Part shown: piece after piece, positions 8,481-16,247 of the stretch
How positions within the stretch are numbered: position 1 is the stretch's first letter
Layout: every line of letters begins with the position of its first letter
DNA from: an uncultured Chthonomonadaceae bacterium
Lineage (GTDB): Bacteria; Armatimonadota; Fimbriimonadia; Fimbriimonadales; Fimbriimonadaceae
NCBI GenBank assembly: GCA_946479035.1
Contig: CAMLDW010000002.1
Coordinates: 62,001-126,000, forward strand
Direction of reading: 5' to 3'
DNA length: 64,000 bases
The notes under the pieces: generated by a model
The model's input: only the letters and a program-made list of their open reading frames with translations
Told to the model about the DNA's origin: nothing
Database searches by the model: none
Position numbers and translations under genes: made by a program

Positions 8481-9493
8481 GGACGAGCGTCCGCCACAGC
8501 AGGGGCGAATACGCGGTCGAGGTCACCGACCTCAAGTCCGCTCTGGCGCAGATCGGCTCGGACGACTTTGTCGTCACGGACGAGAACGTGGCCAAGGCGA
8601 CAGGACTAGCCGTCCCGCACTTGGCGGTCAAGCCGGGGGAGCAGAGCAAGTCGCTGGAGACATACGGGCAAGTGCTCGAGTGGCTCGCTGGCCGCGCACA
8701 CCGCTCTTCGCGGGTCGTGGCGCTGGGAGGCGGTGTCGTAGGGGACTTGGCTGGGTTTGCCGCTGCGACGTTCATGAGGGGCGTGCCAGTCTTGCAGGTG
8801 CCGACCACGCTGATGGCGATGGTGGACTCTTCGATAGGAGGCAAAGTAGGCATTGATCTGGCAGCGGGCAAGAACCTGGCGGGAACGTTCTGGCCGCCAG
8901 CGGCCGTGCTCGTGCCCATCGACTCGCTGCGCACGCTCAACATGCGCCACTTCACAAACGGCGCAGCGGAAGTGTGGAAGTACGGGGCGATCCTGGACGC
9001 CGCGTTGTTCGAGCGGCTCCAGAAGCAGCCGTTCAGCATCGAGTCCAGCGACCTGGCCGAAGTCGTGTTCCGGTGCATCGAGCTCAAGAAGGACGTGGTG
9101 GAGGAGGACGAGCACGAAAAGTCCGGCCGCCGAGCGGTCCTGAACTTCGGGCACACCGTGGGGCACGCGATCGAGCAGGCTCTGGGGTACTCCCAAGTGC
9201 TGCACGGCGAGGCTGTGGCGATCGGGATGGTCGCAGAGGCCCGGCTGGCCGACAATCTAGGTGTCTCAGACCGGACGACAGCACGCCAGATCAAAGAGGG
9301 GATGGAGCGCCAGGGGCTCCCCACGATCCTTCCCTCCGGGCTAAGGCCGAGCGACCTCTTGCCAGCAATGAGGCGGGACAAGAAGGCGGGCCCGAACGCC
9401 CTAGCGTTCAGCCTCGTATCTGAGATTGGGACGTGTAAACTCTATGCCGACGTCCCGGAAAGCGAAGTCGTGAAAGCATTGGAGGAACTGTGA
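8477..9493 (+). CDS. aroB: 3-dehydroquinate synthase
   Basis: 338 aa. Converts DAHP to 3-dehydroquinate using NAD and a divalent metal. Nucleotide-binding ALGGGVVGDLAGF, the PTTLMAMVDSSIGGK segment, and the metal ligands in NFGHTVGHA and LHGEAVAIGM are all visible. GTG start overlaps the aroK stop, so the two shikimate steps are translationally coupled. It overlaps the next small gene by 4 bases. Confidence 0.95.
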   Translation: MRTSVRHSRGEYAVEVTDLKSALAQIGSDDFVVTDENVAKATGLAVPHLAVKPGEQSKSLETYGQVLEWLAGRAHRSSRVVALGGGVVGDLAGFAAATFMRGVPVLQVPTTLMAMVDSSIGGKVGIDLAAGKNLAGTFWPPAAVLVPIDSLRTLNMRHFTNGAAEVWKYGAILDAALFERLQKQPFSIESSDLAEVVFRCIELKKDVVEEDEHEKSGRRAVLNFGHTVGHAIEQALGYSQVLHGEAVAIGMVAEARLADNLGVSDRTTARQIKEGMERQGLPTILPSGLRPSDLLPAMRRDKKAGPNALAFSLVSEIGTCKLYADVPESEVVKALEEL

Positions 9494-9696
9494 GCCTGGT
9501 GCGCGCGGTCGCCTTCGCGGCCGGTGCCTTCCTTTTGGCAGGCGGCTACCTGTCCAGCCAGTGGGCGTTCCTTAGCGGCGGAGCCGAGCGCTACTCACAA
9601 GCCATCGACACTCCTGAAATCAAAGTGCTATCCCTTCTCTTGCTCGTCGCGTGCGTCGTTTCCGCCGCTCTGCCGCAAGAGGTCGAGGCAGAATGA
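9490..9696 (+). CDS. Small two-helix membrane protein
   Basis: 68 aa. Two hydrophobic helices (about 4-25 and 46-64) joined by a polar loop, no cysteine or known motif. GTG start overlaps the aroB stop, and its TGA overlaps the ATG of the next gene. It is embedded in an operon where every junction overlaps, which supports it being real. It may be a partner of the membrane-bound PASTA protein encoded next; that is inference from adjacency. Confidence 0.7.
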   Translation: MSLVRAVAFAAGAFLLAGGYLSSQWAFLSGGAERYSQAIDTPEIKVLSLLLLVACVVSAALPQEVEAE

Positions 9697-11525
9697 TCGG
9701 CACGCTCCTGCGCGCTAGATACGAGCTTCTGCAAGAGATCGGCGAGAGCCCTGTGTTCCGCTCGTTCGTCGCGCACGACCGCGTGACCGAGCGAAACGTG
9801 GTCGTGCGGCTCGTCAAGGAGCCGTACAACAAAGAGAAGGCTTTCATCGGCAAGCTCAAGCAGGTCTTCGAAAAGAGCAAAAAGGCCGACCACCCGGCGG
9901 TGACGCGCGCACTGGACATAGACGTGGACGACGGGCACTGGTTCCTCGTCTACCAGTATTCGCCGGGCAAGTCCCTGAGCGATCGGGTCAAGCGCGCCTC
10001 CGCGATGGGGGTCTCGACCGGCCTAACGACGCTGACGGGAGTCTTGGAAGGGCTCGACGCGATCCACAGGCAGGGGCTCGTGCACGGCGAGGTGAGCGCG
10101 CGCAACATCGTGGTCTCGAACGCCGGCAACCCTGCGCTGCTCAACGCGTGCATCTGGGAGGCGTATTCGAGCAGCGAGACCGCGGGGGCCGAGATGCTGC
10201 CGCTGCTGGCGCCGTACCTCGCGCCGGAAACGACGGCGGGCGAGATGCCCAACTCCGGGTCCGACGTCTATGCGGCCGGTGTGCTGTTGTACGAGCTCCT
10301 GACGGGCGAAAAGCCGTTCAAGGGCCGCACTCCGGCGGAGGTCGCCGCTGAGCACGCGACAACCGAGCCACCCACGATCAAGGACAAGATCTCGGCGGCC
10401 CCGGACGCGCTAGAGAAGATCCTGCACAAGGCGCTGGCCAAGGAGCCAGTCGACCGCTACAAGGACGCGGGGGGAATGCTGGCCGACCTGCGGCTGCTGC
10501 AGGACGCTATGAAGTTCGGAAGGCCCCTTTCTTGGCCCCTTAGGCCCGGCTCGACCGCCCCGACAGCCCGCGTAGGGCCTAAACTGAACGCGGCGCACGT
10601 CGAACAGAAGGAACAAAAGGTGGCCAAGAAGCGAGCAAGAGACCCCGGTGACGGCGCGCCCGCCTGGCTGGCCTACACGGGCATGGCGTTCCTGGCAGGC
10701 GCAGTGCTGGCGATCGGCTGGTGGGCGTTCTTCAACCTGAGCGCTCCGGCCACGCTCAAGGTGCCGAACATCGTAGGGCTGAGCTTCAACGAGGCCTCGG
10801 CCCAGCTCGACCGGATGCACCTGAAGCTTCGCAAGGTGCGCGAGTCTGCGAGCGAGGAGTACGCGGACGGCGTGGTGCTCACCGTGCAGCCGGGAGTGGG
10901 CCGCGACGTCAAGGAGCACTCTTTCGTGGACGCCGTGGTCTCCTCTGGCAGCAAGTTCGTGGAGGTGCCCGACCTCACAGGCAAGACGGTCGAAGAGGCC
11001 AGGCGGCTGCTCGCCTCGATGGGCCTCGCGGTGGCGCCCAACTTGCGCTTTGTGCGTTCGGACGAAGCGCCGGAAGGGAAGATCGTCGGGCAGAGGCCCG
11101 GAAAGCACACGCAGGTCGAGCGCAGGTCGGCGATCGAGCTCTACGTGAGCGAGGGCGCGCCGCCGACCGAAGACCTCGCCCCGCCCGACACGAAGTACGT
11201 GTACCACCTGAGCTGGACCCTGCCTGACATGGCTCACGACATCCTGGTGCGCGTCGAAATGACAGACAACGCCGGCACGCGCACGGTCTTTGAGCAGACG
11301 AAGGGCCCGAACGAAGAGATGTCGATCGACGCCGAAGGATCCGGCAAGCAGGCGACGTTCCACATCTTCTACGACAACGAGCTGGTGCAAACGATCACGA
11401 AGACAGCTGACGACACAGGAAACCAGACGACCGGGGGAGGAACGACCGGGACCACGGGCGGCACGACAGGCGCGACCGACGGGAACTTCCCGTTCATCGG
11501 CGGCAATGGAAGGGGGGCAGGGTGA
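9693..11525 (+). CDS. Membrane PASTA pseudokinase (PrkC/PknB-like)
   Basis: 610 aa. Cytoplasmic Ser/Thr-kinase-like domain (1-270), one membrane helix (about 325-347), two PASTA domains (about 355-419 and 422-487) and a Thr/Gly-rich tail. PASTA domains bind muropeptides in known kinases. Key catalytic positions are lost: the glycine loop is absent, the beta-3 Lys appears as Arg39, the HRDLKPxN loop reads HGEVSARN (131-138), and DFG reads ACI (about 152-154). APE and the DVYAAGVLLYELL helix remain, so the fold should be intact. ATG at 9693 overlaps the preceding stop; a farther upstream start is less likely. It is followed by rpe, as in prkC regions of Gram-positives, but rsgA is missing between them. 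Confidence 0.85.
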   Translation: MIGTLLRARYELLQEIGESPVFRSFVAHDRVTERNVVVRLVKEPYNKEKAFIGKLKQVFEKSKKADHPAVTRALDIDVDDGHWFLVYQYSPGKSLSDRVKRASAMGVSTGLTTLTGVLEGLDAIHRQGLVHGEVSARNIVVSNAGNPALLNACIWEAYSSSETAGAEMLPLLAPYLAPETTAGEMPNSGSDVYAAGVLLYELLTGEKPFKGRTPAEVAAEHATTEPPTIKDKISAAPDALEKILHKALAKEPVDRYKDAGGMLADLRLLQDAMKFGRPLSWPLRPGSTAPTARVGPKLNAAHVEQKEQKVAKKRARDPGDGAPAWLAYTGMAFLAGAVLAIGWWAFFNLSAPATLKVPNIVGLSFNEASAQLDRMHLKLRKVRESASEEYADGVVLTVQPGVGRDVKEHSFVDAVVSSGSKFVEVPDLTGKTVEEARRLLASMGLAVAPNLRFVRSDEAPEGKIVGQRPGKHTQVERRSAIELYVSEGAPPTEDLAPPDTKYVYHLSWTLPDMAHDILVRVEMTDNAGTRTVFEQTKGPNEEMSIDAEGSGKQATFHIFYDNELVQTITKTADDTGNQTTGGGTTGTTGGTTGATDGNFPFIGGNGRGAG

Positions 11526-12175
11526 AGCCGCTCATTTCGCCGTCGATCCTTTCGTGCGACCATTCGCAATTCAGGCCAGCGGTCAAACAGATGCTCGATG
11601 CGGGGTGCGACTGGCTGCACTTCGACGTGATGGACGGGCAGTTCGTACCGCCGATCACTTTCGGTGCGGACCTCGTCAAAGCACTGCGCGACCTGGGCAA
11701 GACGCCTTTCGAAGTCCACTTGATGACAGAGACGCCTGACAAGCACTTTGACGCGTTCATCCAGGCCGGGTGTGCGCGCGTGATCTTCCACTCTGAGGCG
11801 ACGCACCACGCGCACAGGCTCTGCCAGGCGCTCCACGAGCGCAACATCGAGGCCGGCGTAGCGATCAACCCCGCAACGCCGGTGGACCAGATCCTGCCGC
11901 TCGTCGGTACGATGGACCTTGCCCTCGTGATGACGGTCAACCCTGGCTGGGGGGCGCAGCGCTTGATCGAGGAGTGCCTACAGAAGGTGCGCGTCTTGCG
12001 CGAGGTCGCGCCCGCGCTCGATATCGAGGTCGACGGAGGGATCGATCCCACCACGATCGGCCGCGCGTGGGAGGCAGGTGCCAACGTGTTTGTGACGGGC
12101 AGCTATCTGATGCGCGCTCCGTCCATCGCCAAAGGGATCGAGGAGCTGCGCTCGGCGTGTTCCTCAAGGTCCTGA
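11522..12175 (+). CDS. rpe: Ribulose-phosphate 3-epimerase
   Basis: 217 aa TIM-barrel enzyme interconverting ribulose 5-phosphate and xylulose 5-phosphate. ISPSILSCD, HFDVMDGQFVPPITFG and the phosphate-binding VDGGID are present. The usual NPGFGGQ loop reads NPGWGAQ. GTG start overlaps the stop of the pseudokinase gene (GTGA). Its product feeds erythrose 4-phosphate and ribulose 5-phosphate, which connects it to aroB and ribD in the same operon. Confidence 0.93.
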   Translation: MKPLISPSILSCDHSQFRPAVKQMLDAGCDWLHFDVMDGQFVPPITFGADLVKALRDLGKTPFEVHLMTETPDKHFDAFIQAGCARVIFHSEATHHAHRLCQALHERNIEAGVAINPATPVDQILPLVGTMDLALVMTVNPGWGAQRLIEECLQKVRVLREVAPALDIEVDGGIDPTTIGRAWEAGANVFVTGSYLMRAPSIAKGIEELRSACSSRS

Positions 12176-12447
12176 CCACGGCGCTCGTGCTCCTCGGGCT
12201 CGCCATGCTGCTCGCCATGCCGTTCGTGGTGGGCGAGCGCCCTGCCGAGCACGACCGCCTGGCGCTCGCGCAATACGGCGAACGGACCCTGGCGTACTTT
12301 GCAGTCGCGTGCTTTACGTGGGTCGCGGCCGCCGGCTGTGCCGTCGCGCTGATGCGGCGCGCACGGCGCGAATACCTCGAGTCTCAGCGGGAGAACCTCT
12401 CGCACCTGATCGAAGGCACGCTAAAAGACCATGAGCGCAGGCAGTGA
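12157..12447 (+). CDS. Small two-helix membrane protein
   Basis: 96 aa from a GTG start lying inside the 3' end of rpe (19-base overlap). Two hydrophobic helices (about 3-26 and 45-66) are followed by a charged, probably coiled C-terminus. No motif recognised. It overlaps ribD by 17 bases. The deep overlaps on both sides suggest translational coupling. Function unknown; it could work with the PASTA protein upstream. Confidence 0.65.
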   Translation: MFLKVLTTALVLLGLAMLLAMPFVVGERPAEHDRLALAQYGERTLAYFAVACFTWVAAAGCAVALMRRARREYLESQRENLSHLIEGTLKDHERRQ

Positions 12448-13468
12448 GCCCTTCATGCGCCGCGCGGTCGAGCTTTCGGCCCGCGGCTTTCCCGCGCCCA
12501 ACCCGCACGTCGGCTGCGTGATCGCGCAGGGAGGCGAGGTCGTCGGAGAAGGGTGGCACGACTTTGCCGGCGGGCCGCACGCGGAGGCGATGGCGCTCGT
12601 GATCGCCGGTGAGCGGGCGCGCGGCGCCGAGCTCTACTGCACGCTCGAGCCCTGCAACCACCAAGGGCGCACTCCCCCTTGCGCGCCTGCGATCGTCGCG
12701 GCGGGCGTTTCTCGCGTCTTTGTGGCGCTGCGGGACCCAAACCCGCGCGCAGCGGGAGGTTTGGCGGCGCTCGAGCGCTCTGGGGTGCGGTGCGAGGCCG
12801 GGCTGCTCGCCGACGAGGCGCGCGAGGTGAACGAGGTCTTCATGACGGCGATGGAGCGCAAGAGGCCGTACGTCGCCGTAAAGGCCGCCACGACGCAGGA
12901 CGGCTTTATCGCCCGCCCCGACGGCACGAGCAAGTGGATCACGGGCGAGGCGGCGCGGGAAGCGGGGCACCGGCTCCGCGCGGAGATGGGGTGCGTGCTG
13001 GTGGGCCGCAAGACGGTCGAGCACGACGACCCGTCGCTTACGGCGCGCGTGCAGGGCGTCGTCAACCAGCCATTGCGAGTGGTCCTCGACCCGGACGCCG
13101 CGCTCGGCCCGTCGTACGCGCTCTTTAGCGACAGGGGAGGCACCTTGCGGTTCGTCCGCGGTGGCAGGGCTTCGCTCCCTTGCGACGTCGAGGCCGAGTG
13201 CGGGCAAGAAGGCTTCGACCTTCGCGGTGTTCTAGGCACACTCTTCGAGCGCGGCGTGATCGGGGTGTTGGTCGAAGGTGGGGGCGAGACGATCGGATCC
13301 TTCTTGCGCGAAGGGCTAGTGGACCGGATCGAGAAGTTCACCGCGCCAGTAAGTTTCGGCCAAGGGCGCTCTTGGCTCGGCTCCAAGCCTCCTCCGTACA
13401 AAGCGATAAAGGTCCGCGAGGTGCAGCTCGGAGAGGACCTGCATGAGACCTTCATCGTTGGAACCTAG
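12431..13468 (+). CDS. ribD: Bifunctional riboflavin biosynthesis protein RibD
   Basis: 345 aa. N-terminal deaminase domain with zinc ligands His50, Cys75 and Cys84 (GPHAEAM, TLEPCNHQGRTPPC). C-terminal reductase domain from about residue 147 with KWITGEAAR and the GVLVEGGGETIGSF segment. It catalyses two consecutive steps of riboflavin synthesis. It closes the aroK-ribD operon; no other rib gene is in the window, so the rest of the pathway is elsewhere. Confidence 0.93.
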   Translation: MSAGSEPFMRRAVELSARGFPAPNPHVGCVIAQGGEVVGEGWHDFAGGPHAEAMALVIAGERARGAELYCTLEPCNHQGRTPPCAPAIVAAGVSRVFVALRDPNPRAAGGLAALERSGVRCEAGLLADEAREVNEVFMTAMERKRPYVAVKAATTQDGFIARPDGTSKWITGEAAREAGHRLRAEMGCVLVGRKTVEHDDPSLTARVQGVVNQPLRVVLDPDAALGPSYALFSDRGGTLRFVRGGRASLPCDVEAECGQEGFDLRGVLGTLFERGVIGVLVEGGGETIGSFLREGLVDRIEKFTAPVSFGQGRSWLGSKPPPYKAIKVREVQLGEDLHETFIVGT

Positions 13469-13522
13469 CCACGCGAGGGCCAGTCAAACAGAGTGACGAA
13501 AGTCGGGTTCAAATGACCGACA

Positions 13523-13557
13523 GCGGCCCTGTCTCTGCGCCCTCGGAGCAGGGCCGC
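13523..13557. terminator. Hairpin between convergent ribD and pdxT
   Basis: GCGGCCCTG (13523-13531) pairs perfectly with CAGGGCCGC (13549-13557) across a 17-nt loop. It lies between two convergent genes, so it could end transcription from either side. No clear T tract. Confidence 0.5.
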
Positions 13558-13563
13558 ACTCTT

Positions 13564-13620
13564 AAGTCGAAGGTCGAAGGTCGAGGGTCGAAGTGCGAAG
13601 GGCTAAAGGCAAAATGGGAG
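13564..13620. repeat. Dispersed GTCGAAG-type repeat, copy 1
   Basis: Four close copies of GGTCGAAG-like units followed by a segment ending AAAGGCAAAATGG. The same order of elements occurs at 21641-21687. It is non-coding in both places. Confidence 0.6.
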
Positions 13621-13648
13621 AGTCGGGCGGGGTTTGTCCGGCGGTCGG

Positions 13649-14212
13649 TCACCAGCCGAGGAACCACTCGTGCAACCGCGTGTCGTCGGTCAGCTCCGGA
13701 TGGAACGACGTGCCGAGCAAGTTGCCTTGACGCACAGCGACCGTCTTTTCTTCGTAGAGCGCGAGCGCCTCGACGCCCTTGCCGCAACGCACGACGATCG
13801 GCGCCCGGATGAATACGCCTGTCACGGGGCTGTCGAAACCGGCGACGCAAACCGAGTCCTCGAAAGAGTGCACCTGCGCGCCGAACGCGTTCCGCCGCAC
13901 GGTCACGTCGAGCACGGATAGCCGGTACTGGTCGTAGCCCTCGACCTCCTTCGCCATTAGGATCAGGCCCATGCAAGTGCCCCACAGCGGCGTGCCGGCC
14001 TTTGCGCGAGAGGCGATCGCCTCGCCGAGACCGAACCGCTGCATCAGTTTTCCGACCGTCGTGCTCTCGCCGCCGGGAATCACGATCCGGTCCGTGCCGT
14101 CGAAATCTTCGGGCGTCCGGACGTACTTGACCGCGGCCCCGCAACGCTCGAAGGCGCGCGCGTGCTTTTCAAAGTCGCCCTGGATCGCTACGACCCCCAC
14201 GGTTCGTTGCAT
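13649..14212 (-). CDS. pdxT: Pyridoxal 5'-phosphate synthase glutaminase subunit PdxT
   Basis: 187 aa. Class I glutamine amidotransferase fold that supplies ammonia to PdxS. GGESTT (about 48-52), nucleophile Cys80 in WGTCMGL, and the His171/Glu173 pair in FHPE are intact. ATG at 14212 is chosen; an upstream TTG at 14233 is unlikely because a TAAAAT element lies between them. pdxS, its usual neighbour, is not in the window. Confidence 0.92.
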   Translation of the reverse strand: MQRTVGVVAIQGDFEKHARAFERCGAAVKYVRTPEDFDGTDRIVIPGGESTTVGKLMQRFGLGEAIASRAKAGTPLWGTCMGLILMAKEVEGYDQYRLSVLDVTVRRNAFGAQVHSFEDSVCVAGFDSPVTGVFIRAPIVVRCGKGVEALALYEEKTVAVRQGNLLGTSFHPELTDDTRLHEWFLGW

Positions 14213-14219
14213 CGGGGCG

Positions 14220-14225
14220 ATTTTA
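14220..14225 (-). promoter_or_regulatory. -10 element of pdxT, leaderless type
   Basis: TAAAAT on the minus strand ends 7 nt before the ATG at 14212. A start point 6-8 nt downstream falls on the ATG. No Shine-Dalgarno sequence is seen. Confidence 0.6.
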
Positions 14226-14257
14226 CAGGTCAATCGGGCGCGCAGGTCGGATAGGGC

Positions 14258-15223
14258 CTATCGCGGCGCGAGGCTGACCTTGCGACCTAGAATCCGTGGG
14301 ACGAAGTGCTGCGCTTCCGGCACTCCCCTCTCTGCGGGGGTCGGAGGCACCCATTCCGCGTCCCGCGCTTCCAGCGTGATCTCGCCCTCGGTAACTGTGA
14401 CGAACGTGAACAGAGAGCGGTCGTAGTGCGCCATGCGGCCGTAAGGGTCCCCAACCCAAAGGTAGGAGGCGGAGTTGACGCGGAAGTAATGGACCCCGCG
14501 CCGCTCCTCGTACCCGTCGTCGTGGTGGTGTCCGGCCAGGCACGCGACGACCTTGCTGTGGCCGGCGCGGCGGTTCGCCTCTTCGATAATCGCGCGCACG
14601 CGGTGGCGGTTCTGGCACGTGCCCCCGTGCCACGTCTCGTCGATCGGCTGGTGCACGAAGACGAGGGTCGGTTTCGTCGCTGAAAAGAGGTCCGCGGCGA
14701 ACCAGTCGAGCTGCTCGTCGTCGACGTACGAGACCAGCGAGCCGTCAATGTAGTAGTTGCCGTTATCGTAAGGCGCGAACTTGCCGTCCTTGAGGATGTT
14801 GTTCGCGTCCAGAACTACAAAGTGCATATGGCCCGCGTCGAACGAGTAGTACCGCCCCGGCACCTCCCACATGTCCACGGCGTTCTGCTTGGAGCCCATG
14901 TCCATGTCGTGGTTGCCGAGCACTCCGTGGCGCGGCCCGCGCCAATTCATCCAGACGTTGAGGAAACCGCGCGCTGCGCGCACTGGATGGTTGAAGTCGC
15001 CGAGCTGCACGATGAAGTCGAGGTCGCGCCCCGCGCACGCGTCGATGAACTCCTCGAGCCGTTTTTCCGTGTCGAGCGCAAGGCCGTGGTGAACGTCCGC
15101 GATCACGCCGAACTTCGTCGCGCTCGGAGTGCGCACGGAGGTGCCTAGCCCGAGGACGGGGGCCGCGAGCAGCCCCGCGCCGATCCCCAGCGCCTCCCGC
15201 CGCGTGTACTTCGTTCTGCCCAT
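14258..15223 (-). CDS. Tat-exported calcineurin-like metallophosphoesterase
   Basis: 321 aa. The N-terminus carries a twin-arginine signal (TRREALG followed by a hydrophobic stretch), predicting export of a folded metalloenzyme. The five metal-binding blocks of the family are visible: DVHHG, GDFNH, GNHDMD, HQPID and GHHHDDG. The substrate cannot be told; such proteins include phosphodiesterases and purple acid phosphatase-like enzymes. Divergent from arginase with 45 bp between starts. Confidence 0.85.
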   Translation of the reverse strand: MGRTKYTRREALGIGAGLLAAPVLGLGTSVRTPSATKFGVIADVHHGLALDTEKRLEEFIDACAGRDLDFIVQLGDFNHPVRAARGFLNVWMNWRGPRHGVLGNHDMDMGSKQNAVDMWEVPGRYYSFDAGHMHFVVLDANNILKDGKFAPYDNGNYYIDGSLVSYVDDEQLDWFAADLFSATKPTLVFVHQPIDETWHGGTCQNRHRVRAIIEEANRRAGHSKVVACLAGHHHDDGYEERRGVHYFRVNSASYLWVGDPYGRMAHYDRSLFTFVTVTEGEITLEARDAEWVPPTPAERGVPEAQHFVPRILGRKVSLAPR

Positions 15224-15233
15224 CGACTTTCAG

Positions 15234-15239
15234 ACTCTA
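15234..15239 (-). promoter_or_regulatory. -10 element of phosphoesterase gene
   Basis: TAGAGT on the minus strand, 10 nt before the ATG at 15223. It overlaps the position where the divergent arginase promoter would place its -35 box. Confidence 0.5.
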
Positions 15240-15254
15240 CCCGCCGCAGCCAAG

Positions 15255-15260
15255 TACACT
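15255..15260 (+). promoter_or_regulatory. -10 element of arginase gene
   Basis: TACACT, 8 nt before the ATG at 15269. No ribosome site precedes the ATG, consistent with a leaderless transcript. Confidence 0.55.
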
Positions 15261-15268
15261 GCCCCGCG

Positions 15269-16237
15269 ATGATCCAGATCGTGGGCGCCCCGTTCGACCT
15301 CTGCGGCCGGCGCGTAGGTACGCGGCTCGGGCCGACGGCGATGCGCCTCGGCGGGCTCGTGGACGGGCTGGAAAGGCTCGGACTCAAGGTACAGGACGCG
15401 GGCGACGCGACGGCGCTCGACTCATGGTCCCCGGCGACCGCCGCGCAGAAGTTCAAGCGTGCCAACGAGGTGTATACGTCGCTCCGGGACATGGTGTACG
15501 GAGCTGCGCGCGCGGGCGACGCGCCGATCGTGCTCGGCGGCGACCACAGCATCGCGGTCGGCAGCATCGCTGGCGCGCTACGGCAGTACAAGAGGGACCT
15601 CGCCGTGCTCTGGGTGGACGCGCACGTCGATATCAACACGCCGGAGGTCTCTCCGAGCGGAAACCTGCACGGGATGCCGCTCGCCGCGCTCTCAGGATTG
15701 AAGTCCAAGGCAAGGGGAGCGCAGAAGAGGCAGTGGGACGCGCTGGCCAAGATCGTCGGCCCGGACAAGCTCGACCCGAACAAGCTCGCGTGGATCGGAC
15801 TGCGCGACGTCGACAAGGGGGAGGTGCAGAACATCAAGCGCGTGCCTGGCGCGATGCCCCTCACGATGCAGGACGTGGACGTTCTCGGCGTCACCGGCGC
15901 GCTGCATAAGGTCTTCGCTCACTTCAAGAAGGCGAGGGCCAAGGCGCTCTGGGTGAGCTTCGACGTGGACTGCCTCGACCCGGTCTTCGCGCCCGGCACA
16001 GGGACTGCAGTGCGCGGAGGGTTCACGTACCGCGAAGGTCACCTCATCGCCGAGACGCTATACGCCCTCTTCAACGGCAAGAACTCGCCGCTCAAGTTTG
16101 CAGGGCTCGACGTCGTGGAGGTGAATCCGCTCGCGGACACGAACAACGAGACCGCGATCGTCGCGATGGAGTGGACTCTGAGCCTCTTCGGCAAGACGAT
16201 CCTGAACCCCGAGGACCCGGGCCGGACTGAACGGTAG
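15269..16237 (+). CDS. rocF: Arginase family ureohydrolase
   Basis: 322 aa. Binuclear manganese enzyme hydrolysing arginine to ornithine and urea. Metal ligands are visible in GGDHS (90-94), DAHVDIN (117-123; usual form DAHAD) and SFDVDCLDP, and the substrate-binding GNLHGMP and ENxETA-like NNETA segments are present. Arginase is favoured over agmatinase by the NLHGMPLA block, though specificity is not certain. Standing near kdsD gives no pathway link; the ArgD-ArgF fusion further downstream uses ornithine. Confidence 0.85.
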   Translation: MIQIVGAPFDLCGRRVGTRLGPTAMRLGGLVDGLERLGLKVQDAGDATALDSWSPATAAQKFKRANEVYTSLRDMVYGAARAGDAPIVLGGDHSIAVGSIAGALRQYKRDLAVLWVDAHVDINTPEVSPSGNLHGMPLAALSGLKSKARGAQKRQWDALAKIVGPDKLDPNKLAWIGLRDVDKGEVQNIKRVPGAMPLTMQDVDVLGVTGALHKVFAHFKKARAKALWVSFDVDCLDPVFAPGTGTAVRGGFTYREGHLIAETLYALFNGKNSPLKFAGLDVVEVNPLADTNNETAIVAMEWTLSLFGKTILNPEDPGRTER

Positions 16238-16240
16238 ACT
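16235..16240 (+). promoter_or_regulatory. -10 element of kdsD
   Basis: TAGACT, 7 nt before the kdsD ATG at 16248. Its first three bases are the arginase stop codon. It would allow kdsD an extra leaderless transcript besides readthrough. Confidence 0.45.
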
Positions 16241-16247
16241 CAGAACA

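Noticed and set aside
13469..13648. Possible riboswitch for pdxT or ribD
   Set aside because: It lies downstream of both genes (convergent ends) and holds only a hairpin and the dispersed repeat; no known aptamer pattern is visible.
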